A DNA stretch of 12,107 bases, from NCBI GenBank assembly GCA_052148715.1, contig JBKQHQ010000170.1:1-12107 (forward strand). The letters are read 5' to 3'. The notes beneath the pieces are model-generated. The model saw only the letters and a program-made list of their open reading frames with translations. It was not told where the DNA came from and searched no databases. The position numbers were made by a program, and so were the translations under genes. Position 1 is the stretch's first letter; the number at the start of each line of letters is the position of its first letter. This DNA is from JBKQHQ01 sp052148715. GTDB lineage: Bacteria; Pseudomonadota; Alphaproteobacteria; Rhizobiales; Xanthobacteraceae. Shown one piece after another: positions 1 to 6,647 of this stretch.

Positions 1-125
1 CAGAGCGCACAATTCAATGCTTGCGGCGTAGGATCGGCCGCATTGTTAACAGTTTCAGCCCAAAAGAATGCAGGAACTTCTTTCGCCACGCCGGTTATGT
101 TCGAACATGAGCGGAATCCGCTCTA
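1..125. repeat. Left arm of a perfect 125-bp inverted repeat at the window edges
   Basis: These 125 bases are the exact reverse complement of 11983-12107; the match stops at base 126 (g here, where the other arm would require a). Near the inner end are two adjacent palindromes: a 12-bp perfect one (ATGTTCGAACAT, 97-108) and a 15-bp one (GAGCGGA-A-TCCGCTC, 109-123). Read inward, the arm is open from base 1 in one frame for 41 codons, ending ...FEHERNPL and a TAG at 124-126. That could be the tail of a gene lying outside the window, or chance. The arm could be one end of a mobile element, or the part of a longer repeat reached by an assembly contig. No transposase inside the window obviously belongs to it. 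Confidence 0.95.
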
Positions 126-137
126 GCAAACCCAACT

Positions 138-302
138 CTACTTCCTGCGTGGTGCAGACCTCTCGACCTTGATCACGCGGCCACTACTTAGAATACCAAC
201 TGCCACCGCGCGGCCTTCATGTTTGGGCTTCGCCACTTTGGTCTTCGTGCTGTGCTTCGACTTGGACTCTTTCCCTGATAGGATGGTCTCTTTGCGCACC
301 AT
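138..302 (-). CDS. Small basic hypothetical protein (54 aa)
   Basis: An ATG at 302 opens a 54-codon frame ending with TAG at 138-140. The product starts MVRKETIL and is rich in Lys and Arg (KESKSKHSTKTK near residues 11-22, ending APRRK). It has no hydrophobic segment and no cysteines. An AAGGA sequence lies about nine bases upstream of the ATG, a reasonable ribosome-binding site. The composition suggests a nucleic-acid-binding or ribosome-associated small protein, but I recognise no family. It sits 12 bases inside the left inverted-repeat arm and downstream of the CoA-transferase remnant on the same strand. A 43-codon frame starting at 348 overlaps it and looks less convincing. Confidence 0.4.
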   Translation of the reverse strand: MVRKETILSGKESKSKHSTKTKVAKPKHEGRAVAVGILSSGRVIKVERSAPRRK

Positions 303-429
303 TTGCTTTTTTCCTTCGTGTCTTAGCTATGGCGATCTTCTCAAGCATCGCTTCTAACCCGTCACTTTGTCAACTACCATGTCGGCAAAACGTTAGATCG
401 ACGCTTTCGCTCCGATGAGCGGCGGGAAC

Positions 430-1003
430 CTAGCCACACGCCACCACTCCATCCACCCCGAGCCGATCGACCTCGGCGTGGGCATAACCCGCCTGCGCAA
501 CCACCGAGCGCGTGTCGGCGCCGAATTTCGGCGGGAACCGCAGGTCGCGTGCTCTCGTCGACCGCCATCGATTGCATCCGGATCGGGCGACCGTCCGGCA
601 TCAGGCTGCGGGAGAGCTCATTCTTGAGCTGCGGCAGCTCGCGCACTTGCCGAATGTCGAAGTTGCGGGTTGTCGGAATGGTCGCCGCGCGCAGATCGGC
701 AAGAATCTCCTCGACCCCATGATGTATCGTGACCGCCGCGATCTCGTGGTGGATCGCGACGCGGTCCTGGTGGCGGCCTTCTTTGGTAGCGCGGACCTCT
801 TTCGCTAGGGCAGAAAATTTCCGGATCGCCGTGAAAGCGGCGCTATTGCACGTCGACAGTTCCGGATGCGCATCGCAGCGCGACGAGCGGTTGGAACGGT
901 CAAACTGCTCGAAGGCCTCAGGACAGAGCTCGATGCCGACGGTCGGAGCCGAGGCAATGGCGTCGTAGGCGGCGACGGCGCTGCCGCGAGCCTTTCGAAG
1001 CAA
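430..1003 (-). pseudogene. Family III CoA-transferase (CaiB/BaiF type), frameshifted C-terminal remnant
   Basis: From about 835 down to 547 the minus strand encodes ATKEGRHQDR, then ILADLRAATIP, FDIRQVRELPQL and MPDGRPIRMQSMAVDE. These resemble the C-terminal lobe of CaiB/BaiF CoA-transferases, which move CoA between organic acids. Near 545 the reading frame breaks. The next frame continues with RFPPKFGADTRSVVAQAGY and AEVDRLGVDGVVACG, ending at TAG 430-432; this is how these proteins normally finish (pro-rich turn, GxxT, AGY, EIxxL). The part from 1003 to about 835 is open but not recognisable as the family. The N-terminal two thirds, including the catalytic Asp region, is missing. Family assignment is from remembered motifs, so moderately sure; that it is broken is clear. 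Confidence 0.5.
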
Positions 1004-1050
1004 GACCAGTCGAACTGAAGATAGCAGGGCAGGAAACTCGAGCGACGGAA

Positions 1051-1296
1051 ATGGCGAAACGTCAGGATGCGGGATACGGGCGGCCTCCGGTGGCCACGTG
1101 GTTCAAGCCCGGCGAAAGTGGCAACCCTGCCGGGCGCCGGAAGCGCGCGCCTAGCTTTCGCACGGAGTTGCTGGAGGAACTCGCGGGATCCACCCCAGAT
1201 TCGCAAGGAGATCCGATCACCAAGCAACGGGCCGTCATCCGGACGCTGATTCAGGAAGGTATCGCATTGTCAGGCTCAACGGTTGGTTCACTATAA
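1051..1296 (+). CDS. DUF5681 domain protein, C-terminally truncated (81 aa)
   Basis: The ATG at 1051 opens an 81-residue frame ending TAA at 1294-1296. Residues 7-28 carry the DUF5681 signature: GYGRPPVATWFKPGESGNP followed by AGRRKR. A second recognisable stretch, ITKQRAVIRTLIQEG, lies near residues 56-70. DUF5681 proteins are common in rhizobial genomes and phages, often beside terminase-like or mobile genes; their function is unknown. Intact members usually continue with a helical region after the KQRAxxxxL stretch. Here the frame drifts into GIALSGSTVGSL and stops, so the gene seems to have lost its 3' end. The ribosome-binding site is weak. Its 5' end is divergent from the CoA-transferase remnant. 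Confidence 0.6.
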   Translation: MAKRQDAGYGRPPVATWFKPGESGNPAGRRKRAPSFRTELLEELAGSTPDSQGDPITKQRAVIRTLIQEGIALSGSTVGSL

Positions 1297-1617
1297 ATCT
1301 CGCCGGGAGCAGTCATTACGACGTTCCCATCCGCCGTGGATGGTATTACCCACAGGAGGATCGGCCGGCGCCCATAACATTCGGCTATGGCACATAGCTC
1401 CCCTCAAAAAACGGGATCGATCCGCTTCCGGATGAGGCCCATTGCTGTCGCGAGCTAATGGCTCGGGCGAGCTGGTCGGCGCGATCAACACCTCTCAGCA
1501 GACAATAATACCGCTCAAAAATCTTGAGTAGCATACCGACGCGCAGCGAATTGAGCGGCGCAGGACCAAGCTTCCCTCTAGGATTTGTTCCAAAGCATCG
1601 GCATTCCGGAGGTCCTC
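1297..1617. other. Gap between DUF5681 remnant and amn; no gene seen
   Basis: No convincing coding frame on either strand. The only element I can support is the ribosome-binding site at its right edge, GGAGG at 1608-1612, five bases before the GTG at 1618. The upstream TTG at 1585 has no comparable site. Confidence 0.5.
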
Positions 1618-3117
1618 GTGGTTGCATCAAATGCGCAGAACATCCTCTCCCCGCCGCCAATCGCGACCGAGCGCTTTACCGACACCGCCGCGGCGGTCGC
1701 CCGGCTCGCGGAGATCTATGAACGCAACACGGAATTTCTGCGGGACCGATTCAAAGACTGTCTGAAGGGTGAGCCGCCCGCGATGCGTGTGCGCGCCACC
1801 TATCCCTTCGTCCGGATCACGACGAAATCCTATGCGCAGGTCGATTCCCGTCTCTCCTACGGATTTGTTTCCGGCCCAGGCACGCATGAGACGACGGTAA
1901 CGCGGCCCGATCTCTTTCGCAGCTACTTCACCGAGCAGATCAAGCTACTGCTTGAGAATCACGGCGTTCCGATCGAGATCGGCGAGTCGCACGAACCGAT
2001 CCCGATCCACTTTGCCTATCGGCGCGATATCAGCGCTGAAGCCGGACTCTCCCGCTCGCCGCCATCGCCCTTGCTTCGCGACCTCTTCGATACCCCCGAT
2101 CTTGCAACGATGGATGATGCGATCGTCAACGGCACGCTGCAACTTCCGCCAGGCGCGCCGGTGCCCCTCGCCATGTTCCGCGCCGCCCGCGTTGATTATT
2201 CTCTGCACCGACTCTTCCATTATACCGGCACCGATCCCGAGCACTTCCAGAACTTCGTCATCTTCACCAACTACCAATTCTACGTCGACACATTCGCGCG
2301 CATCTGCCGCGCCCAGATGGAGGCAGGAGACGAAAGCGGCGTCGCCTTCGTCGAACCGGGGAACGTGGTGACGCGCAATGCCCGCCTCGGCAGCGCGGCG
2401 TCGACCGGCACGCCGCCTGAGCGCATGCCGCAGATGCCGGCGTTCCACCTTGTCGAGCCCGATCACAGCGGCATCACGATGATCAATATCGGCACAGGCC
2501 CGTCGAATGCTCGAAACATCACCGACCATGTCGCGGTGATGCGACCCTATGCCTGGCTGATGCTCGGCCATTGCGCCGGTCTCAGGAATACGCAGAAGCT
2601 CGGCGATTATGTTCTGGCGCATGGCCACGTTCGCGAGGATCACGTGCTCGACGAGGAGCTGCCGCTCTGGGTGCCGATCCCCGCGCTTGCCGAGATGCAA
2701 GTAGCACTCGAGCAAGCGGTCGGCGAGATAACGGGATACGCAGGCTTTGAACTGAAAAGGCTCATGCGCACCGGGACGGTGGCGAGCGTCGACAATCGCA
2801 ACTGGGAGCTCGGCGATCACGCAGCGATCATCCGCCGGCTTTCACAATCACGCGCCATCGCGCTCGACATGGAATCGGCTGCCATCGCGGCCAATGGCTT
2901 TCGTTTCCGTGTGCCCTACGGCACCTTGCTCTGTGTCTCAGATAGGCCGCTGCATGGGGAGATCAAGCTCGCCGGCATGGCCGGCGAATTCTACCGCCAG
3001 AGGGTGGACCAGCATCTCGATATCGGCCTAAGGGCGGTCAAGAAGCTGAGGTCCCAGGCACTCGAAAGGCTGCATTCCCGCAAGCTCAGAAGCTTCGCCG
3101 AAGTGGCCTTCCAGTAG
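1618..3117 (+). CDS. amn: AMP nucleosidase
   Basis: Hydrolyses AMP to adenine and ribose 5-phosphate in the cytoplasm, a purine salvage and adenylate-balancing step. The 499-residue product matches the length of E. coli Amn (about 484) and keeps its landmarks: an N-terminal Amn-specific domain (RFTDTAAAVARL, YERNTEFLRDRF), then the nucleoside-phosphorylase-like domain with NIGTGPSNARNITDH (about residues 290-304), LMLGHCAGLRNTQKLGDYVL, DDRNWEL-like VDNRNWEL, DMESAAIAANGFRFRVPYG (from residue 417) and CVSDRPLHGEIKL, the motif holding the conserved Asp. It ends RLHSRKLRSF, as the family does. I chose the GTG at 1618 because GGAGG lies five bases upstream; a TTG at 1585 would add 11 residues of low plausibility. 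No frameshift or missing motif is seen. It is the only metabolic gene here that looks intact, and its neighbours are debris. Confidence 0.95.
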   Translation: MVASNAQNILSPPPIATERFTDTAAAVARLAEIYERNTEFLRDRFKDCLKGEPPAMRVRATYPFVRITTKSYAQVDSRLSYGFVSGPGTHETTVTRPDLFRSYFTEQIKLLLENHGVPIEIGESHEPIPIHFAYRRDISAEAGLSRSPPSPLLRDLFDTPDLATMDDAIVNGTLQLPPGAPVPLAMFRAARVDYSLHRLFHYTGTDPEHFQNFVIFTNYQFYVDTFARICRAQMEAGDESGVAFVEPGNVVTRNARLGSAASTGTPPERMPQMPAFHLVEPDHSGITMINIGTGPSNARNITDHVAVMRPYAWLMLGHCAGLRNTQKLGDYVLAHGHVREDHVLDEELPLWVPIPALAEMQVALEQAVGEITGYAGFELKRLMRTGTVASVDNRNWELGDHAAIIRRLSQSRAIALDMESAAIAANGFRFRVPYGTLLCVSDRPLHGEIKLAGMAGEFYRQRVDQHLDIGLRAVKKLRSQALERLHSRKLRSFAEVAFQ

Positions 3118-3143
3118 ACTAAGGCGACGGCGCGTGCGAGGAA

Positions 3144-3165
3144 GCCGGCCAGCGCAACGGCCGGC
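3144..3165 (+). terminator. Possible transcription-end hairpin after amn
   Basis: Seven perfectly paired GC bases (GCCGGCC / GGCCGGC) enclose an eight-base loop, 26 bases past the amn stop codon. There is no run of T after it, so a classical intrinsic terminator is not assured; it may be a weak or factor-assisted stop, or a chance GC hairpin. Confidence 0.3.
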
Positions 3166-3191
3166 GTGTCCCAACAAGCGCCTATTGCTCC

Positions 3192-3308
3192 ATGCTTCTC
3201 GCCAACCCTGACAATGGCTTGTTCGAGCACCTCGGGCGCTATGAGAAGGCCTTACGGCAGCGGACCGTGCAGACGTTTTTTGCCCTCCGAATAGCTCGAC
3301 ATCGATAG
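3192..3308 (+). pseudogene. Short remnant of a rhizobial RYE-helix protein (38 codons)
   Basis: An ATG at 3192 opens 38 codons ending with TAG at 3306-3308. The stretch FEHLGRYEKALRQRTVQTFF resembles a helical motif (roughly LxRYExxLxRxxxxxL) found near the C-terminus of hypothetical proteins that are abundant around insertion sequences in rhizobia. Nothing else of such a protein is visible on either side. It is either a small degraded leftover or chance similarity; the family resemblance is from memory and weak. Confidence 0.25.
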
Positions 3309-4284
3309 GCTGTTGGAAGAAAACACGGCGCTCGTCACGGAGCGTGAAGGTTCGCGCGTCCCTCCACTAGGCAAAGCGGAGCGCGAAGGCCCCGCACCGA
3401 AATCTGCCGATGCTCGAAGCGAGGCTCCATAGTGCCTCGCCGTGGAAACATTCCCCCCGCTGGGCGAGCAGCTTGCGCGCGATCTGCGGCACCTGTCGAA
3501 ATACCGCGGCCCTCGGATAGGGAAGCTCCTCGATCGCCTTGACTTGCGGGTAGAGCGCCTCGTGCTCGGCCCAGTTATCGAAGGCCATGCGCTCGACTTT
3601 GTCGACTAACGTTTCCGCCGGCACGCCCTCAACGACCGGATTACGACTGGTGAATGGCGATAAAGGATGGAGATAGGTACAACAATGCCAGCACGGCGGC
3701 ACGGACTCACGGTACGGAATCTACAGCCCCGACTGGCTCCCCCCACATCGAGGGTCAGGGCCGGCGTGTCCGTCGCGCCGGCCCGACGTTGGTTTCGGTG
3801 CGACGCCAGAAACGCCGCCGTCTGACGTGCTCCGCACCCATCCCCGGCGACATGTTCCGGTCTTCGAGCTTGAACGATGGCACCCGGTTATCGCAACCGC
3901 ATGGGTTCTGAGCCGAAATAAAAGCTTCACGCAAACGTGTGCCCGCGCTTATGGCGACGCGAACACGGTGCAGCTTGAGGCCAGCGAATGGAGGCGGGTC
4001 AGTTTTCTGTCGGCTGCGGATAACCGGACAAGCCGGGGATCGGTCATGCTGTACCCCTCCATCTTTTCGGCCTGGGAACGTCTGCAAGTTGAACTCGGCC
4101 CTGCCTCTCGGATTACGCACGCTCGCAAGTCATCGAGCGGTTTCCGGCGCCCGACGACAGTCCTAATCGCGATCGTCTGATGCAGAGCGTTTGGCAAGCC
4201 GACGATCCGCATTGCTGCGCCGCCCTGCCACTTTCCCACGCGGCGTGGTGGCTGGCCGCCGCGCCGAGGCGCGGGGGACCTTCC
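3309..4284. other. About 1 kb with no convincing gene; one doubtful minus-strand fragment
   Basis: The best coding candidate is a minus-strand frame from 3702 to 3367 (111 codons). Its middle, MAFDNWAEHEALYPQVKAIE and LPYPRAAVFRQVPQIARKLL, has protein-like composition and predicted helices. Its start (MPPCWHCCTYL) and end (FRCGAFALRFA) look like non-coding translation, so it is probably a fragment of a real gene with eroded ends; I do not recognise the family. From 3700 to 4284 several open frames overlap on both strands without recognisable motifs, start signals or consistent composition. I found no RNA gene, insertion-sequence end or long repeat here. Confidence 0.35.
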
Positions 4285-4533
4285 TTAGAATGCCACCCCC
4301 AAACGGTTTCCCGTCTTCTAGACCAAATAGCATTTTTTCTTGGTCCCCGCGTGGAATAGGACAAATCGCTTGGGAATTGCTGCCTGGCCGCGAACTTCAA
4401 GGCGAGCGCCGCTAGCCGACAAATCGACGACGTCGCATTCGATGACGGGTGTCTTCGAATCGACGATGATCTTTGCGGCCCGAGACACTAAGCCGGTCGG
4501 CCGTAGCCGTGCACATCGACGCTGCTCGCGCAC
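4285..4533 (-). pseudogene. PilZ-domain protein with an in-frame amber codon replacing a conserved Trp
   Basis: PilZ domains bind cyclic di-GMP and couple it to motility, adhesion or polysaccharide output. A GTG at 4533, preceded by AAGGG about seven bases upstream, opens the frame. The N-terminal arginine motif is R5xxxR9 (RRCAR), and the second motif D37xSxxG42 (DLSASG) is also present. After VLFHAGTKKKCYLV the frame meets TAG at 4320-4318. Reading through gives KTGNRLGVAF and then TAA at 4287-4285. Rhizobial single-domain PilZ proteins typically read C-x-V-W-x-x-x-x-x-x-G-V-x-F here, so the amber sits exactly where Trp (TGG) belongs, a single G-to-A change. Without readthrough the last beta strand of the barrel is lost (71 instead of 82 residues). 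It could be a recent pseudogene, a suppressed stop or a sequencing error. The same-strand PilZ gene at 4890 lies upstream. Confidence 0.75.
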
Positions 4534-4889
4534 TTTCGCACCCTTATAGGAGCTAGCTTAGGGTTTCAACATAAGCGAAAATACTTAATATCAACCTAAG
4601 GGTCCGCGTTAAGCACCGTCCAACAGCCCAAGCTCGCGCGCTACGCGACAATGCGTGCCCGGTGCGCCTGCGCTGTTCTCCACGGAGACCCTTTGGCTTA
4701 ATCGACGAATGCTGCGGACGGTTCACATTCTACATATTTCCAAGCTTGACGTTGTTGGACCGCGTCATAGGAATGACAATAGGTCGCCGCTGGCCAAGCA
4801 ACATGAGCGGTCCGGAACCGCGGGATTTTCGGCCACCGTTGAACGGCGAAGCCGGAGCCAAGACGGCCGCCGCCAAATGGCACCGAAAG
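4534..4889. other. Spacer between the two PilZ genes
   Basis: No gene is supported. The part nearest the amber-interrupted PilZ gene (4555-4615) is AT-rich compared with its surroundings and contains the CtrA-like site listed separately at 4585. The remainder (4620-4889) has only overlapping open frames with no motif or ribosome-binding site, including a 31-codon plus-strand frame from 4802 that I regard as spurious. Confidence 0.45.
4585..4599 (-). promoter_or_regulatory. CtrA-like site, one mismatch, upstream of the first PilZ gene
   Basis: On the minus strand this reads TTAG-N7-TTAA, one base from the TTAA-N7-TTAA consensus for CtrA. It lies about 50 bases upstream of the GTG at 4533, in an AT-rich patch. 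One-mismatch matches are expected now and then by chance, so position and repetition of the pattern are the only support. Confidence 0.3.
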
Positions 4890-5141
4890 TCACCCTGAAA
4901 ACTGCACTCCGATTTCGCCTTCATCGCGCCTAACAACGCGGCACGGGCGAGAAACCTTATGGTCCGCCGAAAGGCTCAGGATAAAGTGGTCTGGAAGATC
5001 ATTGACCCCACTCCCGCTCAGTTTAGCTCCTCCTTCGGAGATATCCTTTATGACACACATGACAGTTGCGCCGTCATGACCTTTTATCCAGGCCATGCGA
5101 TGCAGTTGCCTTCGGGCATGCTTGCGGTGTTCCCGCGACAT
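4890..5141 (-). CDS. Single-domain PilZ protein (83 aa)
   Basis: The ATG at 5141 gives 83 residues that consist almost entirely of one PilZ domain. The arginine motif is R6xxxR10 (RKHAR) and the second motif is D33xSxxG38 (DISEGG), the two elements that wrap around cyclic di-GMP. The C-terminal strand is RPCRVVRRDEGEIGVQF. There is no membrane segment or second domain, so it is probably a soluble adaptor whose partner is elsewhere. It is divergent from the ctrA-like gene, with 211 bases between start codons, and the perfect CtrA box lies 73 bases upstream of its start; co-regulation is an inference. Its ribosome-binding site is weak. A paralogue with an amber codon lies downstream on the same strand (4285-4533). 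Confidence 0.85.
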   Translation of the reverse strand: MSREHRKHARRQLHRMAWIKGHDGATVMCVIKDISEGGAKLSGSGVNDLPDHFILSLSADHKVSRPCRVVRRDEGEIGVQFSG

Positions 5142-5214
5142 AATTCACCGGGCCGGATTAGAATTTCTGGCCCATTAAAAATACCTAGCAATAGTTGCAA
5201 TTGCTTTAACCGTC

Positions 5215-5229
5215 TTAAAATGGGTTTAA
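5215..5229. promoter_or_regulatory. Perfect CtrA box (TTAA-N7-TTAA) between PilZ and ctrA
   Basis: The sequence matches the CtrA recognition site exactly: TTAA at 5215 and TTAA at 5226 with seven bases between. A further TTAA half-site lies at 5206, TTAACCAT (the well known single-motif form) lies at 5253-5260, and TTAA occurs twice at 5281 and 5291. The box is 73 bases from the PilZ start (minus) and 123 bases from the ctrA ATG (plus). In Caulobacter, ctrA is autoregulated through such sites, so positive or negative self-control is a natural reading here. Confidence 0.6.
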
Positions 5230-5352
5230 GTCCGAGTGACGGCGAGCCGTTGTTAACCATTGCATCGTTAGTATTTGTCCTTAAACCTTTTTAAGCCATC
5301 CGCTCAAGCTGGCCGGGTTGACCTGAGCCGCAGCGGCACAAAAGGGGCCGGT

Positions 5353-6054
5353 ATGCGCGTGCTGCTGATCGAGGATGAATGTTCGACCGCACGGTCGATT
5401 GAGTTAATGCTCAAGTCGGCGGGCTTCAACGTCTATACGACCGATCTTGGCGAAGAAGGCGTCGATCTCGGCAAGCTCTACGACTACGACAATATCCTGC
5501 TCGATTTGAATCTGCCGGATATGTCGGGCTTCGAGGTATTGCGTTCATTGCGCGTTTCCAATGTGAAGACGCCGATCCTTATCCTCTCCGGCCTCGCCGG
5601 TACCGAGGACAAGGTCAAAGGTCTCGGCTTCGGTGCCGACGACTATCTGACCAAGCCGTTCCATAAGGACGAGTTGGTGGCGCGCATCCATGCAATCGTC
5701 CGCCGCTCCAAGGGGTACGCCGAGTCGGTCATCCAGACCGGTGATCTCATCGTCAATCTCGGTGCCAAGACCGTCAAAGTCAACGCGACACAGGTCTCCC
5801 TGACCCCCAAAGAATACCAAATGCTCGAGCTGCTGAGCCTGCGCAAGGGCATGACGCTGACCAAGGAAATGATTCTGAACCACCTCTATGGCGGCATGGA
5901 TGAGCCGGAGCTTAAGATCATCGACGTCTTCATGTGCAAGCTGCGCAAGAAGCTGGCCGGCGCATCGCGCGGCAAGAACTACATCGAGACCGTGTGGGGA
6001 CGAGGTTTCATGCTGCGCGCACCGATCGAAGATGAGACCAGGCTAACAGCCTAA
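5353..6054 (+). CDS. ctrA: CtrA-type OmpR-family response regulator (probable paralogue)
   Basis: CtrA is the master cell-cycle and motility regulator of alphaproteobacteria, phosphorylated via CckA-ChpT and binding TTAA-N7-TTAA DNA. This 233-residue protein has the family length (about 231-235). The receiver domain (1-120) carries the acidic pocket D8/E9, phosphoacceptor D51 (LLDLNLPDMSG), S79 and K101 (TKPFHKDE). The winged-helix domain (about 125-225) keeps LTPKEYQMLELLSLRKG, LNHLYGGMDEPELKIIDVF, CKLRKKL and ETVWGRG. AAGGGG ends five bases before the ATG at 5353; the same frame is open from GTG 5275, but that extension is unlike CtrA. Differences from typical CtrA include E9 after D8, TPKEYQ for TGKEYQ, and a C-terminus of RLTA rather than the Ala-Ala of Caulobacter that marks it for ClpXP. 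Lone placement beside PilZ genes and debris, without the usual flagellar or DUF1153 neighbours, suggests a second copy. Whether it is the sole ctrA cannot be told here. Confidence 0.93.
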   Translation: MRVLLIEDECSTARSIELMLKSAGFNVYTTDLGEEGVDLGKLYDYDNILLDLNLPDMSGFEVLRSLRVSNVKTPILILSGLAGTEDKVKGLGFGADDYLTKPFHKDELVARIHAIVRRSKGYAESVIQTGDLIVNLGAKTVKVNATQVSLTPKEYQMLELLSLRKGMTLTKEMILNHLYGGMDEPELKIIDVFMCKLRKKLAGASRGKNYIETVWGRGFMLRAPIEDETRLTA

Positions 6055-6647
6055 GCGGTGCCTTGCCGCCATAACGCTGGTGAGAACAATGCCCGACTCG
6101 CGTGATCACCTTCGGCCCTTTGGTCAACTACCAAAACACCTGCAGGCACTCAAAGACAACGAGGAACAATCAGTCGGAGGATGTATCCAGGCGGCTTTTT
6201 ACTGAAGGCCGGTTGCTAATATTATTAAAAGAACTTTAGCTTCGTATCGAGGCAGAAGAAGGGGCGTCCGTTCCTTATGCCTCAAAATGGCACATCAGGA
6301 GATTGCCGGGTAATCGACGGCACACGATCCGTCCAACCCCCGCCCAGTGATAGGAAGACCCCCACCGGTTCCGTCACACGCCACGACCCTATCACCGTTA
6401 TGTCTGATCTCGGCAGCGAGAAGCCGGTATTTCGATGCCGACACCCGCTCGGGCGCCGGCGCATGGAAAGCCATTCTGGTCGGTGGACGGCAATGACCGG
6501 TTTTAATCAATCGGTAACTCAGATCGGGAAATTTCCCTAAGTCGAGGCCCCGCCAATCTGCAGTGATGTAGCGGGGCGATCGCAGCTGGGTTACCAGGTC
6601 TCAGCACGAGGCATCCCGACGGCGTGTAACGCGCTTTCATCGCGCGT
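6055..6647. other. Non-coding stretch downstream of ctrA
   Basis: No gene is supported. A plus-strand frame at 6277-6540 (87 codons) lacks any recognisable motif and has a poor start region, its nearest purine-rich sequence being about 12 bases from the ATG. A TTAA-N7-TTAG sequence at 6225-6239, one mismatch from a CtrA box, lies 38 bases before that ATG in an AT-rich patch. No convincing intrinsic terminator follows ctrA. The left part of the IS256 element that would be expected before 6648 is not recognisable. Confidence 0.4.

Noticed and set aside
805..1227. 140-codon minus-strand frame over the DUF5681 gene
   Set aside because: No recognisable motif, and it overlaps the supported DUF5681 frame.
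1945..2820. 291-codon minus-strand frame inside amn
   Set aside because: Antisense shadow of a gene with clear family motifs on the plus strand.
4180..4359. Plus-strand frame with MQSVWQADDPH and nearby DYARSQVIERFPAPDD
   Set aside because: Looks somewhat protein-like, but overlaps the PilZ gene on the other strand, has no start signal and matches nothing I know.
5281..5294. TTAA-N6-TTAA as a second full CtrA box
   Set aside because: Spacing is six, not seven; counted only as half-sites.
5275..5352. In-frame GTG extension of the ctrA gene (26 more residues)
   Set aside because: CtrA proteins start MRVLLIED, and AAGGGG lies five bases before the ATG at 5353; the extension covers the regulatory region.
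6047..6070. GCGG...CCGC hairpin after ctrA as terminator
   Set aside because: Four-base stem and no T-run; too weak to call.
6503..6525. TTAA-N7-GTAA as another CtrA site
   Set aside because: One mismatch in a different position, with no gene downstream other than the transposase remnant; likely chance.
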